From VAZQ01 sp963739385 (GTDB lineage: Bacteria; Pseudomonadota; Alphaproteobacteria; Rhizobiales; Xanthobacteraceae), in the NCBI GenBank assembly GCA_963739385.1, contig CAVUAI010000058.1:62001-126000 (forward strand): a DNA stretch of 64,000 nt, in the 5' to 3' direction. Numbering within the stretch: position 1 is the first letter of the stretch; each line of letters begins with the position of its first letter. Positions 60,538 to 64,000 of this stretch are shown piece by piece. The notes under the pieces were generated by a model. That model saw only the letters and a list, made by a program, of their open reading frames with translations. It searched no databases and was not told the DNA's origin. Both the position numbers and the translations under genes were made by a program.

Positions 60538-60854
60538 ACGGTGGTCCCGGCATCGGGATGTCCTGAGGATTTGACGCGTCGTTTCAAGACCGGGGATGGC
60601 CTGAACACCAGCACGCGGTGTGCGGGGATAGCGACCTCCTTGCCGGTCTTCGGGTTGCGACCTACCGATCGGGCCTTCTCACGAACAACGAACGACCCGA
60701 ACGTCGCGAGCTTGACAGTTTCGCCCCGCGTCAGGCAATCGCTGATCTCCCTGAGCACGAGCTCGACGAGCGCGGCCAATTCCGTCCGCGACACGGCGAC
60801 CGTCTGGTAGACCGCATCGCACAGATCTGCGCGGGTTATTGTTTTTCGTACCAT
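60519..60854 (-). CDS. IHF-alpha/HU-family DNA-bending protein
   Basis: The 111-residue protein starts MVRKTITRADLCDAVYQTVA and has VELVLREISDCLTRGETVKL, ATFGSFVVREKARSVGRNPK and TGKEVAIPAHRVLVFRPSPV, the full IHF/HU arm with the intercalating P in GRNPKTG. The alpha subtype is favoured by the T-x-AD-L-xA-V start. IHF bends DNA for recombination, replication and promoters. The C-terminal tail is about ten residues longer than usual (SSGHPDAGTTVHMTRS), so it may be a secondary copy. Confidence 0.88.
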   Translation of the reverse strand: MVRKTITRADLCDAVYQTVAVSRTELAALVELVLREISDCLTRGETVKLATFGSFVVREKARSVGRNPKTGKEVAIPAHRVLVFRPSPVLKRRVKSSGHPDAGTTVHMTRS

Positions 60855-61206
60855 TATTCTTCATCCGGCAATCGATGCTGGCCCACGAATGCGACGTGGC
60901 CGCACCGAAAAGTCGTCGTCCGCAAGCCTGGTGGCGACGGGGGACCCGCAACAAGCGGTTGGGACACCTCACGACAAAGAGACGCCCCCGCGCATGCCGG
61001 CGCACGCTTGCAAAATTGTGCCGCGGGACATTCGAGCGGGGACGACTGGACAATCCACCAGCATACCTCGTGAGTGTATCACGCGCATGACAAGTTTCGT
61101 TCGGCGGCGGAAAAAGTGCTTAAATACCGCTTTAATCCACACACTATAGGTTTCAGGGCGAAAGGTTTTGCAATAAACAGGTGAAGGTTTGCCCCTCAAG
61201 CTGGAA
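60855..61206. other. leader region, no gene seen
   Basis: These 352 bases separate the ihfA-like gene from the gene at 61207. The last 120 are AT-rich (GTGCTTAAATACCGCTTTAA, then ACACACTATAGG) and probably hold a promoter for the rightward gene. No reading frame here has a ribosome site. Confidence 0.35.
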
Positions 61207-61467
61207 ATGAGCCGCCCGCTGCGGCATATTCCGGCGATGGTTCAGCGCGACTACCGCTATAGGCTCCGAAAATATCCGCGCGGTCGCGGGATCGTCTGGC
61301 GCTGGTTCATTTACGATGGGCCGACGGGACGCACTCTCGAGAGTGGCGTGGTCACCGAGCCTGATCGCGGCAAGGCCGAGACAGCCGCCAGCGAAGCGAT
61401 CGAGCGGCTGCGACGAAATGCGGAGCAGGTGCTCCACTTAGCGTCGGCGCCCGTGATATCAAACTGA
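61207..61467 (+). CDS. 86-residue small protein, unknown function
   Basis: The protein contains VQRDYRYRLRKYPRGRGIVW then RWFIYDGPTGRTLESGVV and a helical end (AETAASEAIERLRRNAEQVL). The WRWFIYD-x-xTGRxxESGVV block recurs in small Bradyrhizobium-type proteins of unknown function. The start is open: ATG 61207, ATG 61237 or TTG 61189 (with AGGTGAAGG ahead) are all possible. It converges on the catalase gene. Confidence 0.55.
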   Translation: MSRPLRHIPAMVQRDYRYRLRKYPRGRGIVWRWFIYDGPTGRTLESGVVTEPDRGKAETAASEAIERLRRNAEQVLHLASAPVISN

Positions 61468-61535
61468 CCACATGTTTCACCGCGCGCTCGGTGGGCGCGA
61501 GCCGTTCCGCAGCGTCGAGAGCCCCGCACTCTTGG

Positions 61536-63665
61536 CTAGCCTGGGCTGCGCAGCGTCGGCTCGCGCTCCCAGATGCGATGCTGCTTGGCGGCCTTGATGA
61601 AGCTCCCGACACCTTTCGACCCGGCGAGCGCGATCACGCCTTCATCTGCATCGGGCGCCACTCCCGCCTTCTGGAAGATCGGCACAGCCGCCTCCACGTG
61701 TCCCACCACCTTGAGATGACCGAAGGCATCACGCAGCCAGTCGACGGCGGCCGCTTCCTTCGCCAGCAGCGCAGCGCCCTCCTGCGAGGGAAGCAATGCG
61801 ACCGCGTCGAAGAAAATCGAAGGCGCTGCCGACAACGCATGATCGGCCGCGAGCTTCTTGCCCTTTTCCGTCGTCACGCCGGCGATCTTCGGCGCCACGA
61901 TCGCGAGCTGCGCGCCCTCCTTTTCGACGTCGCTGCGCAGCGACGCGAGCAGGCCGTCGTCGACGCCGTCGGTCACCAATGCCGCGACTTTGCGGCCGGC
62001 CAGCGTCGGCTTTGCCTTCATGACGAGGCTTAGACTCGGAGAGGGCTTCATGTCGAGCGGTTCACGCGCCGGCGTGATGTCGTCGGCCGCGCCCTCCATG
62101 CCGAGCGCGCCTTCGACGCCCGCCCCCAGATTTTCATCGATGATCATCAGGTGGCCAAGCATGCGCTTGCGCACCGCCACGGTTTCGACCTTGCCGAGCT
62201 CAAAGGCGAAGGCGCTGATGATGTGGCGCCGTTCCGGCTCCGACATGGAGCGGAAGAACAGGCGCGCCTGGCTGTAGTGGTCGGCGAAGCTCTCAGGCCG
62301 CACGCGCAACTTGTCCCCGTGCTCATTGCTCGCTGCATTCGCAGCGAAGGTCGTGTATCCAAGCGTGGGATTTTCGCGCGGTCCATCGGGAGCGAGGCTG
62401 TTGGGCTCGTAGGCGACGCGGCCCTTGGCGACGAGCTGGCGCTTGATGCCGTCACGCTGGAAGTTGCGCATCGGACAGCGCGGGCGGTTGATCTCGAGCT
62501 CGTGGAAGTTCGGACCACCAAGCCGCAGGAGCTGGGTGTCGGTATAGGAGAACAGCCGCCCCTGCAGCAGGGGATCGTTGGAGAAGTCGATGCCGGGCAC
62601 GACGTTGCCGGGATGATAGGCCGCCTGCTCGGTCTCCGCGAAAAAGTTGTCGGCGTTGCGGTTGAGCACCATCTTGCCGATCACCTCGAGCGGGATCACC
62701 TCCTCGGGAATGAGCTTGGTGGGATCGAGAATATCGAAATCGAAGCGATCGGCGGTGCGCTGGTCGAAACTCTGGATGCAGAATTCGTATTCGGGAAAGT
62801 CCCCCTTCTCGATCGCCTCGTACAGGTCGCGGCGGTGGAAATCGGGATCGGCGCCGCTGATCTTGACGGCCTCGTCCCAGATCACCGAGGCGGAGCCGGC
62901 AACCGGACGCCAGTGAAACTTGACGAAGGTAGATTCGCCCGTGGCGTTGATCATGCGGAAGGTGTGGATGCCGAAACCTTCCATCATCCGATACGAGCGC
63001 GGGATGGCACGGTCCGACATCACCCAAGTCAGCATGTGCATGCTTTCCGGCATCAGCGACGCGAAGTCCCAGAACGTGTCGTGCGCCGACGCGGCCTGGG
63101 GAAAGCCGCGGTCCGGCTCCATCTTCACCGAATGGATGAGATCGGGAAACTTGATGGCATCCTGGATGAAGAAGACCGGGATATTGTTGCCGACCAGATC
63201 GAAGTTGCCTTCCTCGGTGTAGAACTTGACCGCGAAGCCGCGGACGTCGCGGGCGAGGTCGACCGAGCCGGCGCCGCCGGCGACGGTGGAAAACCGCACG
63301 AAAACCTCGGTCTTCGTCGTCGGATCCTGCAGGAACGCCGCCTTGGTCAATCTGGCCAGTGACTTGACCGGCTGAAAGAAGCCATGGGCGCCGGAGCCGC
63401 GGGCGTGGACGATGCGCTCCGGGATGCGTTCGTGATCGAAATGAGTGATCTTCTCCCGCAGGATGAAATCCTCGATCAGGGTCGGTCCGCGCTCTCCGCT
63501 CTTCAAGGAGTTCTGATTGTCCGAAACGGGCGCGCCCTGGTTGGTGGTAAGGGTGCGCTCGAGGGTCGTGACGATCTGATGGGTCTCGCCGCCTTCCCCG
63601 GTATGGAGCGAAGGAGATTTGGTGCGCGGGTTATTGGACGCAGTTTTTGATGGCTTTTTGGACAT
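61536..63665 (-). CDS. katE: HPII-type large-subunit monofunctional catalase
   Basis: This 709-residue catalase starts at ATG 63665 (GGAG before it). The core has the distal His in RIVHARGSGAHGFFQ, the Asn in DLVGNNIPVFF, and the heme-ligand Tyr in RLFSYTDTQLLRLGG. The C-terminal 150 residues form the flavodoxin/DJ-1-like domain of large catalases (GRKVAALVTDGVDDGLLASL; APSIFFDAVALLPSQEGAAL). It removes hydrogen peroxide. The leader carries an EcfG-like promoter and a 28-nt perfect palindrome near the predicted transcript start, so stress control is likely. Confidence 0.92.
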   Translation of the reverse strand: MSKKPSKTASNNPRTKSPSLHTGEGGETHQIVTTLERTLTTNQGAPVSDNQNSLKSGERGPTLIEDFILREKITHFDHERIPERIVHARGSGAHGFFQPVKSLARLTKAAFLQDPTTKTEVFVRFSTVAGGAGSVDLARDVRGFAVKFYTEEGNFDLVGNNIPVFFIQDAIKFPDLIHSVKMEPDRGFPQAASAHDTFWDFASLMPESMHMLTWVMSDRAIPRSYRMMEGFGIHTFRMINATGESTFVKFHWRPVAGSASVIWDEAVKISGADPDFHRRDLYEAIEKGDFPEYEFCIQSFDQRTADRFDFDILDPTKLIPEEVIPLEVIGKMVLNRNADNFFAETEQAAYHPGNVVPGIDFSNDPLLQGRLFSYTDTQLLRLGGPNFHELEINRPRCPMRNFQRDGIKRQLVAKGRVAYEPNSLAPDGPRENPTLGYTTFAANAASNEHGDKLRVRPESFADHYSQARLFFRSMSEPERRHIISAFAFELGKVETVAVRKRMLGHLMIIDENLGAGVEGALGMEGAADDITPAREPLDMKPSPSLSLVMKAKPTLAGRKVAALVTDGVDDGLLASLRSDVEKEGAQLAIVAPKIAGVTTEKGKKLAADHALSAAPSIFFDAVALLPSQEGAALLAKEAAAVDWLRDAFGHLKVVGHVEAAVPIFQKAGVAPDADEGVIALAGSKGVGSFIKAAKQHRIWEREPTLRSPG

Positions 63666-63687
63666 GGCGGGCTCCAATACAAAAGAC

Positions 63688-63715
63688 GGGAGTGGCCGCT
63701 GCAGCGGCCACTCCC
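63688..63715. promoter_or_regulatory. 28-nt perfect palindrome in the katE leader
   Basis: GGGAGTGGCCGCTG joined to CAGCGGCCACTCCC. On the katE strand it lies just after the predicted -10 and is followed by GTCTTTTG, so the mRNA could begin with a very stable hairpin: attenuator, stability element or operator. Equally it may be an intrinsic terminator of upstream transcription. Confidence 0.55.
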
Positions 63716-63721
63716 GGGCTC

Positions 63722-63747
63722 AACATGCCGTCCATGCATTCGGTTCC
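63722..63747 (-). promoter_or_regulatory. EcfG-like promoter for katE
   Basis: On the minus strand GGAAC (63747-63743), 18 nt, GTT (63724-63722), that is GGAAC-N17-TGTT, one mismatch to consensus. It lies about 57 nt before the ATG. Confidence 0.5.
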
Positions 63748-63886
63748 GGCGCTCCCGGGCTGGCCGTAGGATGCGACCATTGGCCGGCCCATCGCGGGTT
63801 TCGCCTCCCGTTGACCCCGGCGCCCGGATCAATAAGCTCCTTAGCGATTTTGGCGGGGCGGCCGAATTCAACCATGGAGGCGCCCC

Positions 63887-64000
63887 GTGGCGACGACCCA
63901 CATTGCCTGGAATTGGGGAACCAACACCAACATCGATTTCAACGCGGCCACCGACATTCTCGATTTCGGCTGGTTTCAAGCCGAGCAGTTCACGGTCAGC
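63887..64000 (+). CDS. start of a probable secreted carbohydrate-active or surface protein (cut by edge)
   Basis: The GTG start at 63887 has GGAGG 6 nt before it. The 38 visible residues read MATTHIAWNWGTNTNIDFNA, then ATDILDFGWFQAEQFTVS. This opening (THIAWNWG ... D-LDFGW-QA-FTV) resembles N-terminal domains of large secreted proteins in Bradyrhizobium-like bacteria, often joined to glycosyl hydrolase family 18 modules (recalled, not checked). No classic signal peptide is visible, which would fit type I secretion. Confidence 0.5.
   Translation, partial: MATTHIAWNWGTNTNIDFNAATDILDFGWFQAEQFTVS

Noticed and set aside
1..64000. tRNA, rRNA, insertion sequences and prophage genes
   Set aside because: No GTTCRANYC-type T-arm in a cloverleaf, no rRNA blocks, no DDE or tyrosine recombinase motifs and no phage structural genes were found by reading; the HNH protein at 19.7 kb alone does not make a prophage.

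Overview
The window is GC-rich DNA from an alphaproteobacterium, most likely the order Hyphomicrobiales (Bradyrhizobium / Xanthobacteraceae-like). The evidence is the GC-rich codon use, Omp25-type barrels, Ku with a stand-alone ligase, DUF892 and DUF6496 stress proteins, and GGAAC-N16/17-CGTT promoters of the EcfG general stress response. No rRNA, tRNA, CRISPR array, insertion sequence or prophage was seen. Family assignments come from reading motifs by eye; no database search was run.

Layout. 1-2.3 kb: a relic of an antiporter 3' end, a SnoaL-like exported protein and a PadR regulator coupled to a membrane protein. 2.3-13.5 kb: mostly housekeeping genes (CPA2 antiporter, NRAMP Mn/Fe importer behind a TTTGCAATTGCAAA palindrome, DapA-like lyase, Bpt, RDD protein, threonine dehydratase, DUF3376 patatin). 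13.5-21.7 kb: two Omp25-type porins plus a decayed third, an orphan molybdenum hydroxylase large subunit, a gene-poor stretch with repeats and terminators, an HNH endonuclease, DUF4331 and a frameshifted Lys-rich protein. 21.8-37.7 kb: a Bug/TctC receptor followed by the main feature.

The main feature is 15 consecutive same-strand paralogues of one ABC substrate-binding family (PF04392 / COG2984). Each carries a twin-arginine-type signal, and each joins the next by a 4-nt stop/start overlap (ATGA, once GTGA). No permease or ATPase lies in the window. Gene ends are almost invariant at the DNA level while the interiors diverge into at least three subtypes. The invariant last codons of each gene also carry a 9-nt extended Shine-Dalgarno (GAGGTGATC) for the next gene. 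One copy is frameshifted and one lacks the family's PGGN loop. The array reads as a translationally chained, recombination-prone receptor cassette bank.

37.9-64 kb is a stress-response island. It holds two DUF892 ferritin-like proteins, DUF6496, pyrophosphatase, Ku and a compact LigD-type ligase (NHEJ), a 1454-residue double-kinase hybrid histidine kinase, HdeD, RidA, exported oxidoreductases, an NTP/NDP carrier, an IHF-alpha-like protein, an HPII-type catalase and many small proteins. Several of these genes have EcfG-like promoters, which suggests a common regulon. The right edge cuts the start of a probable secreted protein.
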